Shown: in pieces, positions 52,285 to 60,561 of the stretch | Position numbering within the stretch: the stretch's first letter is position 1 | How the letters are laid out: each line of letters begins with the position of its first letter | DNA from: Paenibacillus macerans | Lineage (GTDB): Bacteria > Bacillota > Bacilli > Paenibacillales > Paenibacillaceae | DNA length: 64,000 nt | Direction of reading: 5' to 3' | Assembly (NCBI RefSeq): GCF_023715465.1 | Contig: NZ_JAMBOE010000005.1 | Coordinates: 434,001 to 498,000, forward strand | Notes under the pieces: generated by a model | The model's input: only the letters and a program-made list of their open reading frames with translations | What the model was told of the DNA's origin: nothing | Databases searched by the model: none | Made by a program: the position numbers and the translations under genes

Positions 52285-54507
52285 TCAGGCCGGCTCCAGC
52301 AGCCCCATTTCCAGACAAATCGCTATGGATAATTCTTTTTCCCTTGCAGCAAAACGAATGTGAACCCGATCCTGATCCTCATCGATCTTGATGATCGTCC
52401 CTGATCCGAACACCCTATGGCGAACGGACATCTCCGTAACCAGTTCCGCTTTATTGCGAATCGCCTTGGGATTAAACGGAACCCCTGCTTTGGAGCTGTT
52501 CCCCATGTCATTTTTCCGAGTACTTTTTTTCCGGTCCTCCGGCTTTTCTTCCTTTGGCGGATTTATGATGTCCCTGACGGCCGTTACAAACCGCGATTCT
52601 TCCGCTTTTTCACCATCCCTGTTTCGGTAAGCGATCAGCTCAAGGCGCTTTTTCGCCCGGGTCATGCCCACATAGAACAAGCGGACGGCTTCCTCCATCA
52701 GCTCCAAATCATCCGCGCCGAGATCATCGGAAGAGGGAATGACGCCTTCCACGAGGTCAATCATGTATACCCGTTCAAACTCAAGTCCCTTAGCGCTATG
52801 AAACGTTGAAAAAGTCACGGCGTTCTGATCTTTTCTAAATTTGGCGTGCTTTAACACGGATTCCAGATGCTTAAGCCGATCGGCGAACGCCTCCATCGTA
52901 TCCAGCCCGTCCGCAATTTCTTCCAACGTGTTCAAAATACCGATCAAATATTCTTTACGGAAACCAAGCCGTTTGCAGGTCTTTTCCAGCGCCTTCTCAT
53001 ATCCCAAACGATCCCGGATGACACGAATGGCCGGCCGCGGGGGCATCCCTTTCATTTGCTGGAAGGTTTCCTTGCTCTCCATCAATGGCTTGACCTGATA
53101 ATCCTGCAATGGGACATGCCGCAGCAAATTGTCAAAAACCGACTCATTATTATCGATCCGCTTTAATGCCGACATCTGCTGTTTGCTGATATACCCGTTC
53201 AATTTCAGGTGGAGCTTCTCCAGAATGTCCGCCCGTTTATCGGTGAACGTCATCCGCATAAAGTTTAAAATATCTTCAACGACCCAATGCGAGAAAAAAC
53301 GCTGATCCGCATCCTTCATATAAAAAGGAATACCCGCCCGGTCAAACTCATTCATGAGAGCAATGGATGACGAGTTGTTGCGGTAAAGCACGGCTATTTC
53401 GGCGAGATTTTCGCACTTCTGAATCTCCCGCACGAGATATTTCGACTGATCCCGGTAATCCGCAAAACTTCTGATCTTGATCGGCTTGTCCGGCGGGTTC
53501 TCCGTGAACATATTTTTGTCATAGCGGTTTTTGTTCCGTTTGATAAACTGATTTGCAACGGCAACAATGTCCTGCGAGGAACGGTAATTTTGCTCCATGA
53601 ACAAAGTGGCGGCATCCGGATATACTTGCTTGAAGTCCAGCAGGTAAGCCGGCTCCGCGCCACGCCAGCTGTAGATGGACTGGTCATCATCGGCGACAAC
53701 GCATAAATTGCCGTGTTTCCGGACCAGCTTCTCGATAATGGCATGTTGAACCGGGGAAGTGTCCTGGCTTTCGTCCGTTAACACATATTGAAAACGTTCC
53801 TGATACCGCCGCAGCAGTTCCGTATCCTCCCGCAAAACCTCGTTTCCTATCGAAAGCATATCGTCAAAGTCAACCAGCAGCTCGTCAAAACCCGTCTTTT
53901 TCAACCTCTCGTATTCATGCAAAATCCGTTCCGCTTCGGGAACTTCCACCCGCACTGAAGACCATTCTTCCGGAGGAATCATTTTGTTTTTGATGTAGCT
54001 GATGTAGGTGGTCAATTCATCCATTTGGTCTTCGGTGATTTTCTCGCCAACGATGGAATCGAACAAATTCCGCAAAATGGCTTTTTTGTGCAGCGGCGGA
54101 TGATGCGGGTCGTGCTTTCCTTCTTCCTCCGCATCCAAATGGCCCTCGATGATTCGAAAAGCGGTTTTCGTTTTCCGAAAATATTCCCGCATCACTTCAA
54201 AAGCAAAGCTGTGAATCGTCGAAAAATCAACGGGCGCAAGATAAGGAAAAAACCGCTTGAACCGCTCCTTCATATCGTTCGCCGATGCCCGGCTGAAGGT
54301 AACCGCCTTGATGCGGCGGGGATCCACGTTCTTCTCCTCAATGAGATAACCGATCCGCATAATCATCGTCGTGGTTTTGCCCGACCCGGGCGAAGCCAGC
54401 AAAAGCAACGGCCCTTCCGTATGGAGCACCGCCTGCTTCTGCACCTCGTTTAGTTCCACGCCTATTTCTTGTTTTTTTCGATTAAAAAATGCATCCGGAT
54501 TGCCCAT
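52285..54507 (-). CDS. UvrD/Rep-family ATP-dependent DNA helicase
   Basis: 740-aa superfamily 1A helicase. Motif I LASPGSGKTT, Ia TFSRASANDM, II DESQDT, III ADDDQSIYSWRGA, IV and V VTFSTFHSAKGLE, VI VGMTRAKKR are all readable. A small C-terminal domain (about 675-740) may bind a partner, like the PcrA tail that binds RNA polymerase. Exact subgroup unclear; it is not the typical full PcrA. Confidence 0.94.
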   Translation of the reverse strand: MGNPDAFFNRKKQEIGVELNEVQKQAVLHTEGPLLLLASPGSGKTTTMIMRIGYLIEEKNVDPRRIKAVTFSRASANDMKERFKRFFPYLAPVDFSTIHSFAFEVMREYFRKTKTAFRIIEGHLDAEEEGKHDPHHPPLHKKAILRNLFDSIVGEKITEDQMDELTTYISYIKNKMIPPEEWSSVRVEVPEAERILHEYERLKKTGFDELLVDFDDMLSIGNEVLREDTELLRRYQERFQYVLTDESQDTSPVQHAIIEKLVRKHGNLCVVADDDQSIYSWRGAEPAYLLDFKQVYPDAATLFMEQNYRSSQDIVAVANQFIKRNKNRYDKNMFTENPPDKPIKIRSFADYRDQSKYLVREIQKCENLAEIAVLYRNNSSSIALMNEFDRAGIPFYMKDADQRFFSHWVVEDILNFMRMTFTDKRADILEKLHLKLNGYISKQQMSALKRIDNNESVFDNLLRHVPLQDYQVKPLMESKETFQQMKGMPPRPAIRVIRDRLGYEKALEKTCKRLGFRKEYLIGILNTLEEIADGLDTMEAFADRLKHLESVLKHAKFRKDQNAVTFSTFHSAKGLEFERVYMIDLVEGVIPSSDDLGADDLELMEEAVRLFYVGMTRAKKRLELIAYRNRDGEKAEESRFVTAVRDIINPPKEEKPEDRKKSTRKNDMGNSSKAGVPFNPKAIRNKAELVTEMSVRHRVFGSGTIIKIDEDQDRVHIRFAAREKELSIAICLEMGLLEPA

Positions 54508-54621
54508 TACCGCTTCTTCCCTTTCATTTCACCGTGCGTACAATATACTCCTATTATATCGCAATCTATCTTAACAAATAACAGGCGGGCGGCAGATTCG
54601 CGAGATTTGATACAACTCTGG

Positions 54622-54802
54622 TTGGATATATCCAATAGAATTGGAAATTGAGTGGTAAATATAGCAGCTTGATTGGAGTATTTCCAATAGATTGGGTCCG
54701 ACAGAACGCAAAACGGGCGATTTGGGCGAGTTCTATTGGATTTTTTCCAATGAAAGTTCAAAATTATGGTCGATAACCGGCGATCTATTGGATTTTTTCC
54801 AA
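54622..54802. repeat. four TTGGA-N5-6-TCCAA palindromes
   Basis: Palindromic units at 54622-54635, 54673-54687, 54736-54750 and 54788-54802, spaced about 50 bases, most followed by TAG or TGA. A third repeat family of this chromosome. Confidence 0.6.
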
Positions 54803-54894
54803 TGAGGGATGGGGCGAGGACTTAATTTCAACTAAAAAAGACCGTATAGGATGGATTCCCAGCCTAATCGGTCAATTTCGAAAAATACCTGTAA

Positions 54895-55370
54895 CAAAAT
54901 AAAAATTCCTGTCCCAATTCTTGTCCTCTCCCAACACGCCCCAATCCCTTTTCCCACAAGGCTTCTCCCCTGATTTTGCGATAATAATTATTGTCCCTTC
55001 ATGTTAGGTTTCAAGGACGAAAAACTGGAAATAAACTGGTTCAATTGTGAACGAAACGAGATAAAAATTATTGTCCCGAAAAGCTGGCAAAAGGCTTTGG
55101 GGATTCGGGATTCAGCTTGAGAAAAGTGCTGAGAAAGGCCTGCGGAAAGATCAGAAATCGGCCGTATCAAAACCCTGAATCTCTTGTCCTGCCTCGTTTT
55201 TTGCCCCTTTTCACTTCTCCCTTCCCCCTGCATTCTCCTGCTCCATGGATGAAAAAAGACTGGGGAAAGGATCGAGCAGAACGCTGAGCCTTTTCCAGTC
55301 TTTGGTCTTGTTGGGACACTAATTTTTATTCCTGGACACTTATTTATGGTCGTGGACTGGAATTATTGTT
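54895..55370. repeat. GGGACAAT/AATTATT-type repeats and a hairpin
   Basis: Copies of TTATTGTCCC-like units occur near 54965, 55065 and 55310-55370. The last is a 40-base sequence nearly repeated at 58575-58620. A long hairpin (AAAGACTGGGGAAAGG with CCTTTTCCAGTCTTT, 55255-55303) looks like an orphan terminator. No gene is seen in 54508-55412. Confidence 0.5.
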
Positions 55371-55412
55371 TAGTTAAAAAGTAAAAAGAAGGAATCTTCA
55401 AACCTTTATAAT

Positions 55413-55931
55413 TTACTTGTTTAAAATTATTCTTTCGTACTCTTTCACAATACGTTTACGAAGTTCATAAATTTCATTCTTTACTTCATCCCCTGCTTTT
55501 AATACCTTATCTTGAGTATTCAACATAACAATTTCTGACAGATAACTAAGATCAGATAATAAAGTTGACTTTTGTTTTATAAAAAATTCATTTGCACAAT
55601 ACTCATTATTCAAAAATTCGATATCGACTAATTACATTGGAATCTGGAAAATGAAAATCATTTTTCATTATATAATTAATAACATTTTTAAATTTTATGT
55701 TGCTGTGATCGTTATCTCGGGTGGGATAGATATATCAATACTCTTATTAAAGTCATCTGTTGTAGGTGTCCTGGTGCTTGACCGTTTAAAAAGAAATTCC
55801 AATGCTTTGATTACCGTAGTTTTGCCTGCATTGTTACCACCGATCAATACATTTAATCCTTCATTAAATTCAACAGTGAAGTCCTGAAAGCACCGAAAAT
55901 TCTGGATTGTTAATTTGGAAATATACAACAC
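55413..55931 (-). pseudogene. remnant of an OLD-family ATPase/nuclease
   Basis: Transcription-order first piece (55931-55695) is a clean ABC/OLD-type N-terminus: LTIQNFRCFQDFTVEF then a Walker A GGNNAGKTT, stopping after 78 residues. A second open piece (about 55634-55413) may be the C-terminal end of the same gene. The body with Walker B and the TOPRIM nuclease is gone. The AT-rich composition is unlike the core genes. Confidence 0.6.
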
Positions 55932-56101
55932 CGCTCACTCCTCGGTCTCCAAGTTCTTGGATTTTCTATTGTAAGACCTTGTACAACTTGATTTCGACAA
56001 GTAATTTGCGCAAGCACTGACACATTTAGCCATGATATTTCTGTCTTTTACTTATTTCGGCAATTAGTAAAATTGTCCTGCTATTAAATAGGTATAATGT
56101 G

Positions 56102-56180
56102 CTTAAATTATTCCGAAAAGGCATCTTTTCGGGATAATTTAAGGCCAGATGCGTAGGAGCCTCTTCTCGCTTGCGAGAAG
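56102..56180. repeat. two strong tandem hairpins
   Basis: CTTAAATTATTCCGAAAAG pairs over 19 positions (one G-T) with 56125-56143 around GCAT. Next, CTTCTCGC/GCGAGAAG (56163-56180) pairs perfectly with a 2-base loop. Neither is followed by a T-run. They lie in the 460-bp gap between the nuclease remnant and the leader peptide, where no gene is seen. Confidence 0.55.
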
Positions 56181-56392
56181 CACGATTTGTATGCAGTTGA
56201 AGAATGGGCATATCCCTTAGGTTTTTTAGACAGTAAAAGGAAGTTCAAGAGAGTACTCTATTTATGACTCTTCTGGGAAAGTGAAAGTTTTGATTTTTAG
56301 AAGGAGCAAATTCATCGGAACATTTGTATTCAAATAGCGTCTATTATAACAACTGGATTGAGTGTAAATAAATTCAACTAAGGAGTGAAGCC

Positions 56393-56434
56393 ATGTTCGA
56401 AATGCAGAACCATGCCATCATGCTTAGCCTGTAA
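56393..56434 (+). CDS. possible 13-aa leader peptide
   Basis: AAGGAG, seven bases, then ATG opens a 13-codon frame (MFEMQNHAIMLSL). Its stop codon lies inside the left arm of the hairpin at 56423-56471, the layout of ribosome-controlled attenuators. Confidence 0.4.
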   Translation: MFEMQNHAIMLSL

Positions 56435-56471
56435 CAACAAAATATCTTTCTGGGGGTTGTTGCAGGCTAAG
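56423..56471 (+). promoter_or_regulatory. hairpin overlapping the leader peptide stop
   Basis: CTTAGCCTGTAACAAC pairs with GTTGTTGCAGGCTAAG (one mismatch over 16). A ribosome on the leader would open the left arm. The 86-aa gene starts 28 bases later. Confidence 0.5.
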
Positions 56472-56498
56472 CCCTAATCCCAGGGAGCGTGATGGAGC

Positions 56499-56759
56499 AT
56501 GAAACCAACAAAAACTAATCGTACTCGCGATTATTATCGCCACCACAGAAACAGAGTTATTAATCGTAAGAGAAAACTGATCAAACACTTTCAGTGGCGT
56601 GTACAAAACAACCAATATGGCAGGCTGTCGAAGGCCAAGATCCATTGCTCGTGCTGGATGTGCAGCACAAAAAGTCGGACCCTTGGTTTGCCTAAATCGG
56701 AGAAAGCCAGAATCGAAGGACTTTACTATCAAATTGTAGATCACTTTAGCAGTAATTGA
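56499..56759 (+). CDS. 86-aa basic Cys-containing protein
   Basis: Highly basic N-terminal half (RDYYRHHRNRVINRKRKLIK) and a CSCWMC motif near residue 50 that could bind zinc. Suggests nucleic-acid binding. I believe similar small proteins occur in Bacilli but know no function. GGGAGCGTGATGGAGC precedes the ATG and a terminator follows the stop, so it is a complete single-gene unit. Confidence 0.7.
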   Translation: MKPTKTNRTRDYYRHHRNRVINRKRKLIKHFQWRVQNNQYGRLSKAKIHCSCWMCSTKSRTLGLPKSEKARIEGLYYQIVDHFSSN

Positions 56760-56765
56760 GTAAGA

Positions 56766-56792
56766 GAGGGCATCCATAGTCGGAATGCCCTC
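56766..56792 (+). terminator. terminator after the 86-aa gene
   Basis: GAGGGCATCC pairs with GGAATGCCCTC-type sequence (one mismatch), followed by an AT-rich tail. Confidence 0.75.
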
Positions 56793-56869
56793 ATTATTTA
56801 AAATGATCATTATGGAAAGAGACTTTTTAACCGGTTCGATATTTGTTACACATTTTTCCTCTTTTTCTA

Positions 56870-56899
56870 TTGACCGACGTTTAATTAACCTATACTATT
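56870..56899 (+). promoter_or_regulatory. promoter of the RRNPP regulator gene
   Basis: TTGACC (56870-56875), 18 bases, TACTAT (56894-56899). Confidence 0.6.
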
Positions 56900-56900
56900 G

Positions 56901-56922
56901 AAATATATGGGTTTATATTCCA
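56901..56922 (+). promoter_or_regulatory. palindrome, candidate operator
   Basis: GAAATATA-N6-TATATTCC, seven of eight positions symmetrical, directly after the -10 box; a possible auto-regulatory site of the HTH regulator. Confidence 0.4.
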
Positions 56923-56946
56923 TAAATGAGTAAAGGAGGTGTCCGA

Positions 56947-58341
56947 TTGAAGACGTTGGAAAAAGAGCCGGAAACCATTCGTGGTCGACTGGAAGAATTT
57001 CTGAGGAATAATAATTTTACGTTAAATCAATTTTCCGAGCTTACGCAGATCAATTCCGGAACGCTAAGCGGCATTATCAACGGTCATCGCCCCATTGCCA
57101 TGCAGCAGCTTGATCGGATCACGGCAGGAATGGGACTTCCCGAAGGGTATTTTTACGAGTTATACATCGATGAATGCTTTTTCCAGGCCAGCCCGGATTG
57201 GCGGAGGCTTGGCCCTTTTCTAAAACGCTGTGCCGGTTTAAACAAACTCGATTGTATCGAGCAAGTGGTTAAGTTGATGATGGACAATCTTTCTTACATA
57301 CCGCTGTTGTTTAACCTGGCCGAGCAGTTTTTTCAAGAAGGAAAGCGGGAAGCGGCTATCATACTTTACGAATCTATTGCGGAAAGCGAACAGAGACAGC
57401 ATTCTGAACGGCTGGCGCTTTGCCAATACCGGTTATTTACGTTAGGGTTATCTAAGGACCAGAATAAGAATTTATCATTGGCTTTACATTTTGAGTATTT
57501 TGTCGATCGATTGGAAGAGCAGTATCAACTGGATGCGCTTAATGAATTAATCAATGTGTTTGCTTCACTTCGCCGTTGGGACAAGATAGCGGGACTGGCG
57601 GAAAAACTAAAAATCAGGGCAACGGTTCATTATGGGCTAAATGGTAGTAAGAAATCGCCAGAAACCAAAAAGCCAATTATTGATTACATTCTTTATGCTT
57701 ATTTGGTATTAGGTGTAACTCATTTTGAATATGGCAGATATGAGGATGCATTGCACTATGTTTCTCTGTATACGGATTGTAGCTGGGTGAAAGAACCAAA
57801 TGAAGACGAAAAGGCTGTAATCCACCAGTTTCAGGAATGGGCTGAAGGCAACCGTTACACGTATCAATTATTGTCCGGCAAGGTCGAGGTTCTACCGGAA
57901 TACTTGAATTATATTTCAACCAGGGAAAATGAAGTGTTTATAGCCTTATGTGAAATCGTGATTGCAGCTAACAAGTTCAATATTAACATTGATTCTATAC
58001 TTGAACAATATGAGTCCTTTTTAAAACATCAAGAACAACAAAGTCGTCTTGGGAAAATTAGCGTGCATTATACTGATGATCGTTATGTAAGCTTGTTATC
58101 GGGTTTAGGAGTCTATTATTTGAAGAAAAAGGACTATGATCGAGGGCTAAAATATGTCTTGGATAGTTTAGCATTCGCTATTGAAATTCACAGCGAACAC
58201 GATATGCTTAAATGTGTAGGGCTGTTTGAACAATATCGAAATGTTGCAAATGAAAATGCAAAATTTCGGTATAAAACATTAATTAGCGAGGTGCAAAAAC
58301 TGAATGAAAAAGAAACTGATTTTATTGGTAGCCCTGTGTAA
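56947..58341 (+). CDS. HTH-TPR (RRNPP-type) peptide-responsive regulator
   Basis: 464 aa. N-terminal Cro/CI helix-turn-helix (about 8-70; LNQFSELTQINSGTLSGIING) followed by helical tetratricopeptide-like repeats to the end (for example ALHFEYFVDRLEEQ and YDRGLKYVLDSLAFAIEI). This is the layout of RRNPP regulators (PlcR, NprR, AimR), whose TPR part binds an imported signalling peptide. The TTG at 56947 with AAAGGAGG before it is the start; the ATG frame upstream lacks a site. Its last codons overlap the start of a 46-aa secreted-peptide gene. Confidence 0.85.
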   Translation: MKTLEKEPETIRGRLEEFLRNNNFTLNQFSELTQINSGTLSGIINGHRPIAMQQLDRITAGMGLPEGYFYELYIDECFFQASPDWRRLGPFLKRCAGLNKLDCIEQVVKLMMDNLSYIPLLFNLAEQFFQEGKREAAIILYESIAESEQRQHSERLALCQYRLFTLGLSKDQNKNLSLALHFEYFVDRLEEQYQLDALNELINVFASLRRWDKIAGLAEKLKIRATVHYGLNGSKKSPETKKPIIDYILYAYLVLGVTHFEYGRYEDALHYVSLYTDCSWVKEPNEDEKAVIHQFQEWAEGNRYTYQLLSGKVEVLPEYLNYISTRENEVFIALCEIVIAANKFNINIDSILEQYESFLKHQEQQSRLGKISVHYTDDRYVSLLSGLGVYYLKKKDYDRGLKYVLDSLAFAIEIHSEHDMLKCVGLFEQYRNVANENAKFRYKTLISEVQKLNEKETDFIGSPV

Positions 58342-58444
58342 CTTTGCTGTTTTCGCAGTAACCCCGGTTGTTACAATTCTTACTCCTATCGGAAACCTGA
58401 CCAAGCCTGATATTACTACTAATTTTCATGGTGTAGGACACTGA
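58304..58444 (+). CDS. 46-aa secreted signalling pre-peptide (Phr/PapR-like)
   Basis: Starts inside the 3' end of the HTH-TPR gene in another frame (38-base overlap), with GAGGTG upstream. The product has a Lys-rich start and hydrophobic core (MKKKLILLVALCNFAVFAV) as an export signal and a short hydrophilic tail ending TTNFHGVGH. This matches the architecture of RRNPP cognate peptides: exported, trimmed and re-imported by an oligopeptide permease. The C-terminal five to ten residues are the likely mature signal. Too short for common gene-calling cut-offs. Confidence 0.7.
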   Translation: MKKKLILLVALCNFAVFAVTPVVTILTPIGNLTKPDITTNFHGVGH

Positions 58445-58510
58445 ATTAAAACGGGGAAGAGCCTCCTGATATGCTGATAAGGGAGCGCTTACTTGAACTA
58501 AAATTGCAAT

Positions 58511-58559
58511 AAAAAGGGACGCTTATGCTGGGGAACTTGCCCAGATAAGCGTCTTTTTT
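58511..58559 (+). terminator. terminator after the signalling cassette
   Basis: AAAAAGGGACGCTTATGCTGGG pairs with CCCAGATAAGCGTC-type sequence and ends in TTTTTT. Confidence 0.88.
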
Positions 58560-58586
58560 ATTTGCTTTATGCTTATCCCTGAACAC

Positions 58587-59408
58587 TTATTTAGGGTCGT
58601 GACGGGAATTATTATTGTTTGAAAAATACCGCTGCCGCATCGCCTCATGCAATAGCACCGAAGCGGCCATCGCCACGTTCAGCGATTCGGCCTGGCCGCG
58701 CATCGGGATGAGCAGGCCGTCGTCCATCAGTTCGCGGACTTCGGCGCTAAGGCCGCCGCCTTCGCTGCCGAACAGCAGCCAGACCGGGCCGGTGAAGTCG
58801 TAGGCGTAGCAGTTCGCCGCCGCCTGCAGGCTCGTCCCGGCCAGCCGGATGCCACGCTGCTTCGCGTGCGGCAGCACCTCCTCCAGCTTGCCGCTCACCA
58901 CCGGCAAGTGAAAGATCGAGCCCATCGTGGCGCGCAGCACCTTGGGCCCGTAAATGTCGGCGCAGCCCGCGCCGACGATCACCCCGTCCGCACCGACCGC
59001 GTCGGCGCTGCGGATGATCGTGCCGACGTTGCCGGGATCCTGCACACCGTCCAGCACCACCACCAAACTCCGCTCCTTGTCCAGGAGCGGAGCAAGCGCC
59101 CCGCGGTCCTTGCGGACAACCGCGAACACTGGCTGCGGCGTCTTCGTATCGCTGCATTTGCCGATTACGGCGGAGGACACGCCGATCCACTCCACATCAA
59201 GGCGCGTGGACGCTGCCGCCTGCAGTTCCGCCGGGATGCCGCCTTCGATGTCGTAGCAAACACACTCGATATCGGCGCCCGCACGAAGCGCTTCCTGCAC
59301 CAAATGAACGCCTTCGATCAAATATTTATGATGCTTGTCCCGATTTTTCTTCTCAAGCAGCCCCGCCCATTCCTTGACGCGGGGATTCTGCGGAGACAAT
59401 ATCTCCAT
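58587..59408 (-). CDS. TrmH/SpoU-family RNA 2'-O-methyltransferase
   Basis: 273 aa. An N-terminal L30e-like substrate domain is followed by the SPOUT domain with motif 1 DPGNVGTIIRSADA, motif 2 LFGSEGGGL and motif 3 ESLNVAMAASVLLHE (knotted SAM site). Relatives (YsgA) modify rRNA. Its last codons (SNNNNSRHDPK) fall inside a dispersed repeat, so the native C-terminus may have been replaced. Confidence 0.93.
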   Translation of the reverse strand: MEILSPQNPRVKEWAGLLEKKNRDKHHKYLIEGVHLVQEALRAGADIECVCYDIEGGIPAELQAAASTRLDVEWIGVSSAVIGKCSDTKTPQPVFAVVRKDRGALAPLLDKERSLVVVLDGVQDPGNVGTIIRSADAVGADGVIVGAGCADIYGPKVLRATMGSIFHLPVVSGKLEEVLPHAKQRGIRLAGTSLQAAANCYAYDFTGPVWLLFGSEGGGLSAEVRELMDDGLLIPMRGQAESLNVAMAASVLLHEAMRQRYFSNNNNSRHDPK

Positions 59409-59439
59409 ACCAGGTCCATCCTTATTCTAAAGGTTCATG

Positions 59440-60114
59440 CTAAGCTTCCGCGTAAGCCAGCTCCAGCTTGGTTAGGTCATTCTTCTCGCCCACGATGACC
59501 AGGACATCATCGGTCGTTAGACGCTCCGCCGCCGAAGGCGAAATGTTCATCCGGGCGCCACGCTTGATCGCCATCACGTTGCAGCCGAAACGGGCGCGAA
59601 TATCGAGTTCGATCAGGTTTTTGCCGACCATCTCCGCAGAGACACGCATCTCCACGATACTGTATTCGTCCGACAGCTCGATATAATCCAGCACATTTGG
59701 GGACGTTAAATGATGGGCTACCCTTAGGCCCATATCCCGTTCCGGATAGATCACCTTATCCGCGCCGATCTTCTGCAGTACCTTGCCGTGCAGCTCGTTT
59801 TGGGCTTTCACCACGATCAGCGGGCTGCCCAAGTCCTTCAAAATCAACGTCGTCAAAATACTCGCTTGTATGTCTTCGCCGATCGCGACCACGACGACGT
59901 CGAAATTGCGAATGCCCAGGGCCCGCAGCGCTTCTTCATCGGTCGAATCCGCAGAAACGGCGTGCGTGACCAAATTGGCGACCAACTGCGTCCGGTGCTC
60001 GTCCGCATCGATGGCCAACACGTCTAATCCCATGTTGCTGAGCGCAGTGGCTACGCTTAAACCGAACCGGCCCATCCCGATTACGGCAAATTGTTTTTTG
60101 TTCGCATGCGCCAT
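59440..60114 (-). CDS. KtrA/TrkA-type K+ channel gating subunit
   Basis: 224 aa. RCK_N Rossmann domain (VIGMGRFGLSVATALSNMG, acidic residue in AIDADEH) and RCK_C domain (about 140-224). It binds nucleotides and gates a KtrB/D-type potassium channel encoded elsewhere. The ATG at 60114 follows GGGTGGTGAAAAT; a longer upstream frame is less likely. The family contains KtrA and KtrC; I cannot tell which. Confidence 0.93.
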   Translation of the reverse strand: MAHANKKQFAVIGMGRFGLSVATALSNMGLDVLAIDADEHRTQLVANLVTHAVSADSTDEEALRALGIRNFDVVVVAIGEDIQASILTTLILKDLGSPLIVVKAQNELHGKVLQKIGADKVIYPERDMGLRVAHHLTSPNVLDYIELSDEYSIVEMRVSAEMVGKNLIELDIRARFGCNVMAIKRGARMNISPSAAERLTTDDVLVIVGEKNDLTKLELAYAEA

Positions 60115-60242
60115 ATTTTCACCACCCGAGCTTTTTTTCATTCGATTCAGTATACCATAATCCGCGGCAAACTTGAATTTTCACCCGGTTTACAGGACAC
60201 ATTAAGCATTGGACAGGTACCATCAATAAAGGAGGAATCGCT

Positions 60243-60482
60243 ATGCCGGCCATTACGCTCACTTTGCGCGAGGCGATCATGCACAAAATCAACGGTAAGA
60301 ATGAAGCGGCGCTGCGGGACATGATCGAGGGCTCGATCGACGTTCAGGAGGCGGCCCTGCCGGGTTTGGGAGTCGTGTTTGAAATGATCTGGAAAAACCT
60401 CGACGACGCCAAGCAAAACGAGCTCGTATCCGTTCTGAAGAAGCAGGTCGACGCCTTGAATCTGAAGCCTTTAAATCAATAG
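60243..60482 (+). CDS. sspI: small acid-soluble spore protein SspI
   Basis: 79 aa. LTLREAIMHKINGKNEAALRDMIEGSIDVQEAALPGLGV is characteristic of SspI, a minor forespore protein. AAAGGAGG lies eight bases before ATG. A forespore promoter is expected just upstream, but I could not assign one clearly. Confidence 0.95.
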   Translation: MPAITLTLREAIMHKINGKNEAALRDMIEGSIDVQEAALPGLGVVFEMIWKNLDDAKQNELVSVLKKQVDALNLKPLNQ

Positions 60483-60494
60483 GCAAGGAAAAAA

Positions 60495-60536
60495 CAAGCC
60501 TTCTTTAGACCGTAGTACGGTCAAAAAGAAGGCTTG
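60495..60536. terminator. bidirectional terminator between sspI and prfC
   Basis: CAAGCCTTCTTT and AAAGAAGGCTTG arms enclose an inner GACCGT/ACGGTC stem; both convergent genes end here. Confidence 0.9.
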
Positions 60537-60561
60537 CTTTCGGTATGAGTGTCCCCCTAAA

